Part shown: positions 11,524-23,400 of the stretch, piece after piece
How positions within the stretch are numbered: position 1 is the stretch's first letter
How the letters are laid out: every line of letters begins with the position of its first letter
Assembly: GCA_036250195.1 (NCBI GenBank)
Contig: JAVHZZ010000004.1
Span: 159,059,227-159,123,226 of the forward strand
DNA from: Mixophyes australis
Taxonomy: Eukaryota > Chordata > Amphibia > Anura > Limnodynastidae
DNA: 64,000 bases
Direction of reading: 5' to 3'
Notes under the pieces: model-generated
Database searches by the model: none
Told to the model about the DNA's origin: nothing
Seen by the model: only the letters and a program-made list of their open reading frames with translations
Position numbers and translations under genes: made by a program

Positions 11524-12766
11524 TAGTAGATGGCATAGGACAACAGTGTTAGGATGCTTGACCATTACACCAACAGGGACTGTGATCTCATTGTATTCAA
11601 ATACATATACTTTAATATGAAGTTGGTCCCCTTTTGTAGTGATAACAGCTTCCACTCTTCTTGGGAGACTTTCCACAAGATGTTGGAGTGTTTCTCTGGG
11701 AATTTGTGCTCATTCATTCTGTAGAGCATTTATGAGGTCAGGCACTGATGTTGGACGAGAAGGCATGGCTCGCAATCTCCATTCCAGTTTATTCCAAAGG
11801 TGTTCGATGGGGTTGGGGTCAGGGCTCTGTGCGGGCCATTAAAGTTCTTCCACACCGAACTCATCAAACCATGTCTTTGTATTCCTTGCTTCGTGCATGC
11901 ACTGTGGCAGAGACATGTTGGAATAGAATAGGGCCTTTCCCAAACTGTTTCCACAAAGTTGGAAGCATAGCATTGTCAAAAATGACTTGGTATGTTCAAG
12001 CATTAAGATTAACTTTCACTGGAGATAAGGGGCCTAGCCCAAACCCAGAAAAACTGCTCCATACTATTATCCCTCCTCCACCAAATTTCACAGTTGGCAT
12101 AATGCAGTCAGGCAAGTAACATTCTCTCGGCATCCGCCAAACCCAGACTCAACCATCTGACTGCCAAACAGAGAAGCGTGATTCTTCACTCCACAGAACA
12201 CGTTTCCACTGCTCCATAGTCCTGTATCAGTGTGCTTTACACCATTTTATCCGACGCTGTTCTTGGTGATGTGAGGCTTGCATGCAGCTGCTCGGCCATG
12301 GAAACCCAATCCATTAAGCTCCTGCTGCACAGTTTTTGTGCTTACATTAATGCCAGTGGAAGTTCGGAACTCTTCAGCAATAGAATCAGCAGGCGCTGAT
12401 GACTTTTACACCCCATGTGCCTTAGCAGTCGTTGACCCCGCTGTGTGATTTTACGTGGTCTTCCGCTTCATGGCTGAGTTGCTGTTGTTCCTAAATGCTT
12501 CCACTTTCTAAAAATTTCACTTACAGTTTACTGTGAAATATCTAACAGGGATGAAATTTCATGAACCGTCTTATTGCAAAGGTGGCATCCTATCACAGTA
12601 CCACGCTTGAAGCTTCTGAGCTTTTCAGAATTAACCATTTTGTATCACAAATGTTTGCAAATGGAGACTGCATAGCTAGGTGCTTGATTTTATACACCTC
12701 TGGCAACGGGTCTGTTTGAAACGCCTCTATTCAATAATTAACAAAAACTTTTGTCCATATAGTGTA
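11524..12766 (-). mobile_element. Tc1/mariner transposon copy 1 (inactive)
   Basis: The element is ~1.24 kb. Its 5' end (minus sense) at 12766 reads TACACTATATGGACAAAAG, a Tc1-type terminal repeat; the other end near 11524 is a decayed match (TAGTAGATGGCATAGGAC in plus sense). Minus-strand sequence carries transposase-like stretches with many stops and frameshifts, including the region upstream of the Tc1 PD-N motif (GVEEL then a degraded DLNP block). It encodes no usable transposase. The copy at 47.5 kb is the same subfamily and shares the flank. Confidence 0.88.
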
Positions 12767-13385
12767 GTTGCAAGAAATACATTGTGTGAGCAGTGGTTTA
12801 CAGGCTTACATTGAACCTAACACTCACTTGCCTAGGGGATTGACACTCTGCCTCTCAATGTATACTGTCTCTTTCTTAATGGCCTCTCTCTGCTCATGTG
12901 TGCACCACATTCCATATGTACCTGGGCTGTTGTTACTTGACCCAAGTACCAGTCTCTGCATTTTTATACAAATAGGGGTGTCACCTGTCAAGTCAATGGG
13001 AACTCATGATAATTCCCAATAATACAGCCTAATTAAACTACCCTTTCTAGTCATTAGAGAATGTATTTCTATCCTTTAATCCTAAAATGACCCAACCAGT
13101 ATGGCACTCTCATTTAAGTTAACGGTGCCCATGTCAACTAAGCAGTCAAAGAGGGCACTACACCTTTTTTTAACATTTTCCCGACACCTTCATAGTTTAG
13201 AATACCCATCTAATGTCAGTGATTGGTGCAATAAATGAGCACTCTGCAAATCATGCACTATAAAAAATACAATAAAAATTCTGGGATGTATAGGAAGTCA
13301 GTGAAAGATCCTGCTGCTCTAGGCCTCAGTGTACAGGGATAAGTAGGCAGGATTGCAGATTGAATTTCCATGCCACTATGTAAAT
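12767..13385. other. Unassigned spacer
   Basis: Nothing recognised between the Tc1 end and the following SINE. Confidence 0.5.
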
Positions 13386-13727
13386 CATCATTATCATCAT
13401 CACCATTTATTTATATAGCGCCACTAATTCTGCAGCGCTGTACAGATAACTCACTCACATCATTCCCTGCCCCATTGGGGCTTACAGTCTAAATTCCCTA
13501 ACACACACACACACACACACACACACTAGGGTAAATTTTGTTAGCTGCCAAATAACCTACCAGTATGATTTTGGAGTGTGGGAGGACACCGGAGCACCTG
13601 GAGGAAACCCACGCAAACACGGGGAGAACATACAAACCCTTCAAAGATAAGGCCCTGGTTGGTTATTGAACTCATGACCCCAGTGCTGTAAGGAAGAAGT
13701 GCTAACCACTTAGCCACCGTGCTGCCC
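13386..13727 (-). mobile_element. Full-length tRNA-headed SINE with L2-type tail
   Basis: Most complete SINE copy in the window (~342 bp). In minus sense it starts with GGTGGCTAAGTGGTTAGCAC, an A-box-like tRNA head, then a degenerate B box, the conserved middle, a GT microsatellite, the TTTAGACTGTAAGCCCC block, and the tail GCGCTATATAAATAAATG with (ATG)n. The head implies RNA polymerase III transcription; the tail implies mobilisation by the L2 enzymes. Confidence 0.92.
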
Positions 13728-13939
13728 AAATCTAGTTATGTATGCAGTATCTATCTGATATATAAGTTTGTGTTATGCATTTATTTAAAAACAAAATGAA
13801 TTGAAATTTATGTGCAGCAAGGGGACTTTGGGTAAGTACCACTAACTCAGAGTCTATGACAATAAAATGATTGTTGGGCATGATTCTGTAACAATTTTTT
13901 TGATCAATTAAATCTTTAATATCTTTGCAATACTAGTCC

Positions 13940-14134
13940 CATCATCATTATCATCATCATCACCATTTATTTATATAGCGCCACTAATTCCGCAGCGCTG
14001 TACAGAGAACTCATTCACATCAGTCCCTGCCCCATTGGAGCTTACAGTCTAAATTCCCTAACATACACACACACAGACAGAGAGAGAGAGAGTGAGTAGG
14101 GTCAATTTGGTAGGAGTCAATTAGCCTACTAGTT
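13940..14134 (-). mobile_element. SINE, 5' truncated
   Basis: Tail half of the same SINE family: (ATG)n, GCGCTATATAAATAAATG, the TGTAAGCTCC block, a CA/GA-rich patch and part of the conserved middle. The tRNA head is missing. Confidence 0.88.
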
Positions 14135-15208
14135 CCCAGGAACAACAATTAGGCTGGTACTTGAAGTAATTGTCCCAGTTCACATTGTAGTGGAGGAGTC
14201 AGCTTTCTGTCTCAGAACTACTTTATTGAGAATCTTATTAAGGCCACTATCACACCAGCGATAGCTAGCAACGCATTTACACCTTGTTTCACATTGCTCC
14301 AGGAGTGGACATGTTCTTTGCTTGATATAAGACCCAGCCCACACATATAAAGCTCTGATACTGCTGTTGCAGTGGTCTTTGAACTCAAACAAAATATGGG
14401 TTGCAGATAACTTCAAACTGTTAAGATTTTTTTTCGTAACTGAATATTTAATTACAATACAAAGTAGAAGAAATGCAATTATAAACTTCTATATTTTAGT
14501 TTTTCATTATTTTGAACACTGCCACTTTTCCCACTTGTTAAACAGACTTGGAAAAATACAAATAATGCTTTAGTAAATTGTTGTTGCTGTGTAGGGCAGA
14601 ATCAATTAAAGTATTAAAATGTCGATATTCTACTTTTAAAAAATGTGACACTGTTTTTTTTTGCAATCCACAAGGGTATAAACATATATAAGCTTTTACA
14701 TTTGTCACAATAAAGATGTTTTACCTGTCATTTTCTAAAAGTGAAAAGAAATGAAAAGGATCACATTTTCCTGACAGAATGAATCATTATTTCCATTTGG
14801 GATATAATACTTCTTCCCACTGTTAGTTCCATTTCCCATCATGCCCTTGACCTTGGAGGTCACCTGTCATTGGAAGATGAAGCTCTGAATAAACAGAGAA
14901 GACCCTCTGGTGTCTCTTATCTCTCATTTTAGCCTCAAATCTGTGTGTGGAGTTTTAAATTATTCATCTACCAGTGCTCTGTACGAGTTACACATCTCCA
15001 TCTCCAGTCCTCCCCCCCTTACTATCTCATTTGTGAGTGAAGGCGGTATCCTTGGGAACCTTATCAGTGATCACAGACTTAGGCTCCAGGAATGAAATAA
15101 AAGAGGAAATTGGCTGTATTAGCATAAGAGGAATGGGCTTGAAGTCGAATACATACATCAGCCAAGAGAACACAATGCTTTCTTCTATCAGCAAACTGTT
15201 TCACACAC

Positions 15209-15240
15209 AAACACGTGCGCGCGCGCACACACACACACAC
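15209..15240. repeat. Alternating purine-pyrimidine run
   Basis: ACACGTGCGCGCGCGC followed by (AC)n gives about 32 bp of unbroken alternation with a GC core, the type of sequence known to adopt Z-DNA under supercoiling. Confidence 0.8.
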
Positions 15241-15439
15241 AAATCTTGTTTTAAAAAGCAAACATATACACATGGCTAACATTATCTGCTCTCATGGGGT
15301 GTTTGGGGACTTTTAAAAGTACTAATTGCTTTGTGGGAATTCTTCAGAAACAAATGGCACTCCTGCTATCTTAGCTTATCAATCGTCAACAGAGTAAAGA
15401 TTTACAATTTATTTATTGATAGCACCTGCTAGTAAGGTT

Positions 15440-15700
15440 TTATGCTAGTATAATGAAATGGAGACAAAGTATGTGTACTGTAATGGTGCACAGGCTGATA
15501 TAATGGAAGTTGCAAAGGTTGGTGTAATGTGATAGGGCACAGGCTGGTAAACTGGGCTGGTATTTGTGATGAGACAATGTCTGTATAGTGTAATGGTGCA
15601 CCAGTTGTCATAATGTGATGAGGGAATAAATTTATGTACTGTGATGGGAAACACATTGGCATAAACTACTGAAGACAGAGACTGTCAGACCAGTGTAATA
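15440..15700. repeat. Highly degenerate tandem repeat
   Basis: GCACAGGCTG-like phrases at 15488, 15537 and 15598, along with recurring GTAATGGTGCA and ATAATG(T/G) words, suggest an old tandem array with units near 50-60 bp. Confidence 0.4.
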
Positions 15701-16689
15701 GGACAGGGGACAATATGTATTGTTAAAGAAGAGGCTGGTGTGTGTAGGGAGGACCTAGAAAATCATAATTGATCCATGTTGAACACTCTAGGGAAAGAAG
15801 CACCTTGAAAAAATAATACCATTATTACACTGACACCCATTATTATTGTCTGGACAATTAAGCGACAAGTATTTTTGTTCAGTGGCAGAGCTGTTGGACA
15901 CTACAGTTTGTACATTGCAAACCTTTGAAAAACATGAGCTGCAAATTTCGGCTATATCCTGAAAGCATATGCAATTTGATTATTGTATTGAAGTTAATAG
16001 TTTGGGAATCACCTTGCTCGAGCAATATACTTGAAAAAGAAGACTGCCTGGGATTTTATTATTATATCCCAAAACAACTGATATCAGTATCAAAACTTAC
16101 AGTAGTTAGCGTAAGTGAATGGACAAAAGTGTTTGGACCGGACCCCTAAGCCTATAACATTTATCCTGGTTACTAAATAGCGCAACTTTATAATATTTTT
16201 ACAATTGCAATTCATAATTATAATTTTTAATCATTTTTATGTATAAAGTGCTAACATATCCCACTCATGAAATATCACCATTCACTTGACAGGAAAAAAA
16301 TAGGCAAATAAAAAAAAAAGAAACGTGTTTTGTGTTCTTTACACAAGGCTGGAAACTGAGCTCAACAACTATATGTTTTCAAATGTCACTTCTTACAATT
16401 GGAAAACTAAACTTTTCTTCCTTTGTTTAAGGCTGTTAAGCAAAGAAACATTGTTCAGTTAACCAGGTCAAGAGCTGGATTAAGAATATGTACAAGCATC
16501 ACAAAAAAACATCCATAAATTAAGGGAAAAGCAAATTGTAAAATACAACAATAATTTTCGCAATTGAAACCTGTAGAGCCTTCTGGCAGATTGGAAGAAT
16601 AAGAACTATCAGAATTGGGTAGCATGTCAAAGAACAACGCAAAAGAGCAGACTAATTTTATGCAGGGCGTGGAAATCCAGGTGACTGTG

Positions 16690-17116
16690 TATCTGCAATA
16701 ATTTACAATAGGTGTTCATTATTTCTTATTATACACATGTTTTTAATGATCATTAAAGAACTCACCAATTACAAGTACAAACATCAGAAATGACTGTTTA
16801 TGCATATATCTTTTAGAGGAGTTTATCTGTGAGATAATGCACTCTTTACTATAAGTTATGTGGGTAGTACTGTAGAAATCACTGAGGAGTTCTGTGACAA
16901 TATAAAAGCAAAGGGCTGCAGGTTGATTGCTTTTACACAAGTCATAGAAATCCAATATATAATATTTGTAATAATTTACAGTATGGGGTGCATTACTTCT
17001 TATACTAAAAATGCTTTCCTAATGAACACTGACATGATGATATTAGAACTCAAGATTATAATCAATTACATCAAAACTCACCATTTATACAGATATCTTT
17101 TGCAGCAGTATATACA
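16690..17116. repeat. Diverged tandem duplication, ~275-285 bp period
   Basis: Blocks around 16695 (GCAATAATTTACAATAGG), 16760 (ACTCACCA) and 16801 (ATATATCTTTT) recur in order around 16968, 17078 and 17090. The second copy ends exactly where the hAT-like sequence starts, at about 17117. Confidence 0.55.
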
Positions 17117-19060
17117 TGAGATGAGCGCTTCAGATTCTGTGAAATCCGACAGATCCGAATTGTGGGGCTCTGAATCACACCAAAACATGACTTGGTTTCT
17201 CGTACCAAATTCGGAACTGATAATGGGGCAAAATGTAAATTCCGGTAAAATATTGGATCTTTCAACTTTTGGATCTATATTTTTATATATAGCCCTCCCT
17301 CCTGTTCTCAACTGTGATTTTAGAGGATATAGCAATGGTTTGCTCAGAAATTCTATTGTGGAGGGTTGGACAGGGTGAAAGGCAATTTATATTGCAAGCA
17401 ATGGCTGTGATTTTACTGCAGTTGATGTAAAGATCAGTCAGTCTGCCATACTTGTGTGCTAATCAATTTGGTGTCAGAGTGTTTAGAGTAGGGACTACTG
17501 TTTGTTATTATAGTTCATATAGTAAACACATCTGAACTATATAGTGGAGAAAAAACAGGATGCTTTATGATTCAGCAGCACACCACAAAAAACAAGTAGA
17601 TTTCTTGAATTTAGAATCCAAAATGTTTGAAGATGAAAGCAATATTTTGAGGGGCAGTATCAGTGGTTGTGACATCTGAACTATTTAGTGGAGAAAAACA
17701 GGGTGTGCTTTGACTGTGAGCAGCACACCCCACAACACAAATAGATTTCTTTCTTCTAATATCCAATGTGTTTCAAGATGAAAGCAATTTTGTAAGAGGC
17801 TATATTATTGACATCTTTAATAAGCAGCCAAACAAAAGGGGTGTTCTTTGACAGCACACCTTATACATTTATTTTTTAAGAACCAATTGTCTAGATTTGA
17901 ATTATACTCTGAAGCAATATCATAAGTATTGTAAGGTAACATTCCCTCCTTTCCCTATGTAATTGGGCATTGATCTGATGTATCAGATTCTACACTGTAA
18001 TTATTGAGCAGCCTCTTTCCAAAATGTGTCAACCATTTGGAAATGTGAAGATGAGTAGTTGTAATGACTATGATTTACACATAGAAATTGAGGATGCTAC
18101 TTTGGAACTTGCAAATGTGCCAATGGAGGAAGTTGATAATTGTGGATCTGAAAATTTATTTGTTGTACTTGAACAAGATAATAAGGAGAATGATGATGAT
18201 TCTGTTGAAGTAACGCAGCCACCAGTGGCATCACCCCATGCTCATGATGATTTTCATGCCAGGGCCTAAGACCAAAAAACACCTTCTGTGTTTGAAAATA
18301 ATTTTATCCCAACCCAGACAACATTTGTCAAGGCATCTGTAACCTTTGTGATGCCAAACTAAGTAGAGGTAGGGACATTGGTCACCTAGGCACCTCCTCC
18401 CTGTTACGTCATTTGCAGCGAGTTCATTGAAGTAGGACAGTCAGCATCCTGTTGCACAGCAGATCACTAGAGCCATGACAGCTATGTTAGCATTGGATGT
18501 GCGCCCAATGTCCACTATCAATGCATCAGGTTACATCTGATTAGTTAAGGTCATGTATTCATGCTACCAAATTCCATTTCGATTCAATTTTTCCCAAGCA
18601 GCAATTCCTCAGCAGTATCGAGAAGTTAAACAAAAGTAATTCAGTCCTTAGAAAATGTCATTGTACTCAGTGGTCTCTTAACTACGGATATCTGGACAAG
18701 TGGTACTGGTCAAACAAAAGACTACATGACCGAGACAGCCCACTGGGTAAGTGTATTTCCAGCAGCAGCAGTGCCACTAGCTTCATCTTCAGCCTCCTCA
18801 TATTTTCAGAATAGTAGTGCTAGCATGCAATGCCAGGTCATTCACAGGCAATCTACTCTTTGCATGACTGGTTTCACAAAGAAACATACCGTTGTCAATT
18901 TGTTGGAAAAACTCAAAATCACATGATTTTACCTATTGTTCACAAGTTTTAATTAAATTCAGACCCAAAAACAAAAGCATATTACATGAGGATTTTTGAG
19001 CAAAACCAAATCCTAAACAGGAAGATGGTTTTAGAACCAAAACCAAAACCAAAGCACAGG
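17117..19060 (+). mobile_element. hAT transposon remnant with transposase, 3' truncated
   Basis: Starts TGAGATGAGCGCTTCAG, a variant of the TAGAGATG hAT terminus seen at 44.2 kb. Its 5' portion (17130-17850) matches, inverted, the 5' part of the hAT copy ending at 31178. The middle encodes a decayed transposase and the 3' side has the typical AAACCAAAACC-rich stretch (19020-19055). The terminal CATCTCTA is missing, apparently lost where the antisense L2 begins. No target duplication could therefore be tested. Confidence 0.8.
18024..18930 (+). pseudogene. hAT-family transposase, frameshifted
   Basis: DNA-cleaving transposase of a cut-and-paste hAT element. An acidic N-terminal part (18024-18269) contains IEDATLEL, also present in the ORF at 45.8-46.4 kb. 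In another frame a BED-type zinc finger follows (C-x2-C-x20-H-x4-H, Cys codon at 18338 to His at 18425). Further on, LTTDIWTSGTGQ and DYMTETAHWV (18678-18756) match the conserved hAT region holding the first catalytic Asp. Several stops and frame changes separate these pieces, and the C-terminal dimerisation domain is absent. Confidence 0.85.
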
Positions 19061-19124
19061 CAAAATGTACATTATTTCTGTATTGCAGGCTGAAACCTGT
19101 GCCCATTAAAGTTAAGGCAACTAA

Positions 19125-20895
19125 CCTGCTTAGAGCCAATGAAAGAGGTACAAAGACAATGGAGAAGTGGAGACAATGGGCAGAGAGCCCAAGGTGGAGG
19201 TGTGCAGTGTAGATGATGAGCAAATGTTATAGGTAATAAGAACAGGAGGGAAGAGGTCCTGCTCACTAGAGCTTACAATCTAAAGGGTATGGGGCAGACA
19301 AATGGTTGACACATGGGGATGAGCCAATGTAAGAGGATCTGAGGGCAAGAAGCAAGAGTTGGAGAGATAGAGGATAAAAGAGGTTGAGGTATACTACATG
19401 GTGAAATTGTTGAGTGGAGGACTGGCATGATTTTCTAAACAAGTGTGTTTTTTCAATGTCTTTGTGGAGATACACAGGCCAAGGGATAGTCTGATAGAAA
19501 AAGGGACAGAGTTTCTAGTGGTGGGGGCATCACGGGAGAAATCTTAGATAAAGGAGTGAGATGTGTTTATCAGATGGGAGGAAAGGCAGCGGTCATTGGC
19601 CGACTGGAGAGGGCGGGAGGGAGTATGTATGTAGAATAGGTTGGAGATGTAGGGAGCAGTGGAGTTGGAGAGGGCATTTTATGTAAGGGTGAAAAGTTTA
19701 AAGAGGATTCTGTGGGGGAATGGGAGCCAGTCTAAAGCTAGAGACAGGAGGCAGATGTGTAGTGGTAAGAGAGGAAGATAAGTCTATCTGCATTAAGAAT
19801 AGATCAAAGAGGAGCGGGATGGGAGAGAGGGAGGACAGTAATGAAAAGGTTGCAGTAATCAAGACGAGAAAATGATCAGTGAGTGGATAAGAGTTTTGGT
19901 GGCATCCTGGGAGAGAAAGGGGTCTGATATGGGAAATGTTGCGTAGGTAGAAGCAACAGGATTGGGCAAGAGATTGAATGTGAGGAGTGAAGGAAATTCA
20001 TCCAGGGAGAAGGTGTACAGAGAAAAAAGCAGAGGGCCAAGGACAAAATCCTATGGGACTCCTAGTGGAAGGATGGATAAGGGAGAGGATGAAACAAAGG
20101 TAGAAACAGAGAAGGAGTTGTTGGCGAGGTAGGAGGTGAACCACGAAAGGACAATGTTAGAAAGGACAATGGTATGAAGGGTGTGTAGTAGGAGAGGGTG
20201 ATCCATGGCGTCAAAGGTCAATGACAGGACCATGAGGATAAGCAGGGAGGAGTGGCCCCTGGATTTGTCTAAGAGAAGATCATTGGTGACTTTTATCAAG
20301 GCAGTTTCTGTGGAGTGGAGGGGGTTGGAAGCCAGATTGGAGAGGACCAAGGAGGGAATTTTCAGACAGGTAGCTGGTGAGAAGGTTGCAGACAAGCCGC
20401 TCAAGTATTTTGGAGAAAAAACACAAAAGAGAAATTGTGCAGTAGTTAAGTGGGGTCGGTATTGGGTTTTTTAAGAAAGGGTGAGACAAAAGCATTTTTG
20501 AGGGATGAGGGGAGGATTCCAGTGGAGAAGGACAGATTAAAGAGGTACAAGGTGGGAGAGGGAGTGAAGGAGATGAGAAGAGATAGGATCCAGGTGGCAG
20601 GGTGAGGAAAGTAAAGATAATATAAGATAAAGGAATTTGTCACCCATAGTGGGGTGGAAAGAGCACAAGAGGCGGTGGCTGAACAGAGAGGTAGAGTGAT
20701 AGGGGTGGTAGAAGAGTGATGGGAGGAGCAGATTCTGTGTTTGATCAATTTTGGAAATTAAAGAGGAGGCAAAGTCTGTGACAGTAAGGGAGGATGGGAG
20801 GGGGCAATGGAGAACTGTGAAAATACGAGAGACTTGAAAAATGATTGTTTAACAAGAGAGAGGGCAATTCAAACACTTTTCCTTATATCATTTAT
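19125..20895 (-). mobile_element. L2-group LINE, antisense, decayed RT
   Basis: Minus-strand RT pieces in order from 20.9 kb downward: FSTGILPSSLKNAFVSPFLK, GPLQSGF, STETALIKVTNDLL, FDAMDHPLLL (motif A), then LPLGVP with a stop replacing the Gln of GVPQG near 20050. The YADD block is deleted: sequence jumps from near motif B to the C-terminal part (KTLIHSLII, DYCN) near 19870-19900. The 3' UTR contains TTTAGATTGTAAGCTCTAGT, related to the TGTAAGC block of the other L2 copies and the SINE. Frameshifts and stops make it an inactive pseudogene. Confidence 0.88.
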
Positions 20896-21241
20896 TGAAG
20901 ATTTAACTAATAACAGATTAGAGCAAATTTTCTATAAAAGAGGACAGAGTTCAGTGGCTCTTCCTATCTATTGCAGTTAGTGGCTAGCATAATTACATTT
21001 GTTAATCTTGCTTTACATTAACATTACTCCATGCATTATAATGTATTATAACCAGCAATGTCCTGTACATTGTACTATTGTAATAGGATAATGAGGGATT
21101 TGAGGAAAATGCTCACTCTGAGACTGAGTCCAAAAGAATGTAACAAGAAGAAAAAATATTGATGGCACTTGTATGTAACACTGCATATGTGTGTGTATCT
21201 AGCAAAATGAAAACATGAGGTATTTGGATTAAACTATTTCA
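20896..21241. other. Unassigned spacer
   Basis: No element ends or coding recognised. Confidence 0.5.
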
Positions 21242-21521
21242 GCCTGCATCCCAGTATCAAGGTTTATTATTTATCTCAGGCTTATTTCTTCTCTGATTCT
21301 GTTTCAAAATATTGACTTTTGTTATCTTGGCGGCTGTCTATCATACCTATTTAAGGTCTTTTTGGGTGTTGTTTGCAAGCCAACCCTTGCTAGGTATAAG
21401 CCTCCTATACCTGGGAGGTGAGTACATCTGCTTTAAATTGCATTTTAATGGTTTTTGAAGCATGTAGGTCAGTCTTGGATCTGCATACAAATGAAGTACT
21501 CTTGACACTGGGATGCAGGCT
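21242..21521. mobile_element. Possible MITE with ~20-bp inverted ends
   Basis: GCCTGCATCCCAGTATCAAG at 21243 is found inverted near 21502-21521 with one mismatch, enclosing ~240 bp without coding. No clean target duplication was seen. Confidence 0.5.
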
Positions 21522-21640
21522 TAAATGTTTTCATTAAACCGGAAACCAATACCTGATGTTGTAATCTTGCAAGATAAACACAGATATGCAGTGTTAAGGA
21601 CAAATGCTGACAACAACTGTCTTTTTGCTTTATATGTATA

Positions 21641-21646
<6 letters not shown>

Positions 21647-21688
<42 letters not shown>
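21647..21688. repeat. (TA)n microsatellite
   Basis: About 21 uninterrupted TA dinucleotides. Confidence 0.97.
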
Positions 21689-21691
<3 letters not shown>

Positions 21692-21699
21692 GCAAGAGC

Positions 21700-22070
21700 C
21701 TGTTACTGCTGAAGCACACGTGAACAACTTCTTCCTTTTTATGTAGTTTTATTGTCAGAATGGTAAATGTTTTGACACTGTACAGATTTCACAGCAATTC
21801 TGGAGACCCTAACCGCTAGCTAGACATAGACCAGCTCTCTCAAGACCAGCCAGCTTCCCCAGCATTGGTCTCAGTGAACAAATGACACGAGCAAGCTTTT
21901 ATACATGATACTCCTCCCCCCAGTCTTAGCTTGATGGGCAGGTGACACACCCACCTTCCCTTTAAGAGGAAACTCCCAGCACTGGTTCTGTTTGCACTAA
22001 GACAGACACACCCTGTCTGTTTGCTCTGAGGAGGAACATTTCAAACCATGTAAGTTAACCAAACTTAAAA
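21700..22070 (-). mobile_element. LTR-like segment, minus orientation
   Basis: In minus sense GTATAAAAGC (about 21900) is followed ~145 bp downstream by CAATAAAACT (about 21752), as in an LTR. Upstream sequence is CT/GA-rich. Ends not defined. Confidence 0.33.
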
Positions 22071-22439
22071 CTATTGTTTGTCATACATAAGTCTTTATCA
22101 TAAATCTAGGTGCATTACTGCACAAATGTTTTACTCTACTTCCATGCTTTCTCTGCATATTGCCAGCTAAATGACTCCCTTTGTTACAATAAATATATAT
22201 ATAGTTTAAATTGCCTTGCAGCTGGTGCCATGTATAATATTGGTTCAACTGAGTGCATGATTATTTATTCTCTGAAGAAGTGCAGTGAATGCTATCTATT
22301 GAAACATATCTTATATTGAATAAACAGGTAGCATGATAACTTTTGATTTGTGTTTTAATATAACCTTATGTCAATTTATTGTGAAAACCATGAATATTTT
22401 TGGCAATAGCTCAAGCAACATTAAAAAAAGATTTACAGG
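22071..22439. other. Unassigned spacer
   Basis: AT-rich, no recognisable feature. Confidence 0.5.
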
Positions 22440-23400
22440 GATAATGTTCTTTCATAGAAATGCACCGAGGCCAAATGTCTATTTTTTAAAACCATTTTTA
22501 ATAAGTTTTGTTGCAGGTAGATACCTTTTGGTAACTAGAGTTCTAGAAATTAAGAGACCAATGTGGCTAAATAAGAAAGTAGTAAAGGTGATACAGGAAA
22601 GCAAAAGAGCATTTAAGTTGTTAAAAGTAGAGGGTCAGCAAAGACAGACTGCAGAATTAATTGCTTAAGCCAGTCTAGCTCCCAAAAGCAAGTCTACTTC
22701 CCAAAAGTTTTTCATATATTGATAACAAGATGTTAAAGCTGGTAGTATTGGGCCATTGAAATATGAACTTAATTGGAGGAAATAAAGAAAAAAGCAAATG
22801 TTGTTGTATCTGTGTTTACAAAAGGAGGAAACAATTAATTATTTCCTGTATTAATGGTCTCCTACAAAGTACCACAAGAATAGGTGACAGCCAAATATAT
22901 GGTCACACCAATAGGGCAGAATTAAATCCAGGAAAGTGAAGAACAATGAGGCTGATAATTGTGGTCAGTGAAATATTTGAAAGAATGAGATAACATATAG
23001 AAATATATTATTATATTACAATGCTGTACATAACTAAGTCAAAACTGTTTTTTAGAGGGACTGTTAATGCAAAGCGATTCAAATCTGCATCTATGATCTT
23101 GGCAATGCAGGTGATTTATTTGGATTTTCCAAAAGTATTTTATACAGTTCCACATAATAGAATGGGCCGTAGGATAAAGGCATTAGGGAAATATCTACAT
23201 GAGTAGATAAGAGAGTGATGGATAGGAAGTAAAGGGATATTATAAATGGCACATATTTAGATTGGCCTAAATTTAATAGGGAGTTGCCTTAGGGATAAGT
23301 ACCAGGCTTGGTCAGTTTCATTGTTTTATCAATGATTTCAAAAGAAGTTCTAGAAAGTAGGGTGTACATATTTGCAGACAATACTAAGTTTTATTAAGTT
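22440..23400 (+). mobile_element. Old CR1/jockey-like LINE remnant
   Basis: Scattered RT-like peptides in the right order: RPMWLNKKVVKVIQESKRAF (pre-RT linker, ~22555-22615), then QVIYLDFPKVFYTVPHNRM (motif A region, ~23110-23165; its second Asp-type position is altered), then ADNTKF-like sequence near 23375 at motif C. Many stops and frameshifts. It differs from the L2 copies in motif wording, so a separate LINE clade is likely. Confidence 0.65.

Larger units (their letters stand above)
14135..16689. other. Unassigned stretch
   Basis: No coding or element signature apart from the short repeats listed separately at 15.2 and 15.4-15.7 kb. Confidence 0.5.

Noticed and set aside
13700..13727. 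tRNA gene
   Set aside because: The tRNA-like A and B boxes belong to the SINE head; no clover-leaf with acceptor stem is present.
20205..20474. 89-codon plus-strand open frame
   Set aside because: It is the antisense shadow of the L2 reverse transcriptase on the minus strand.
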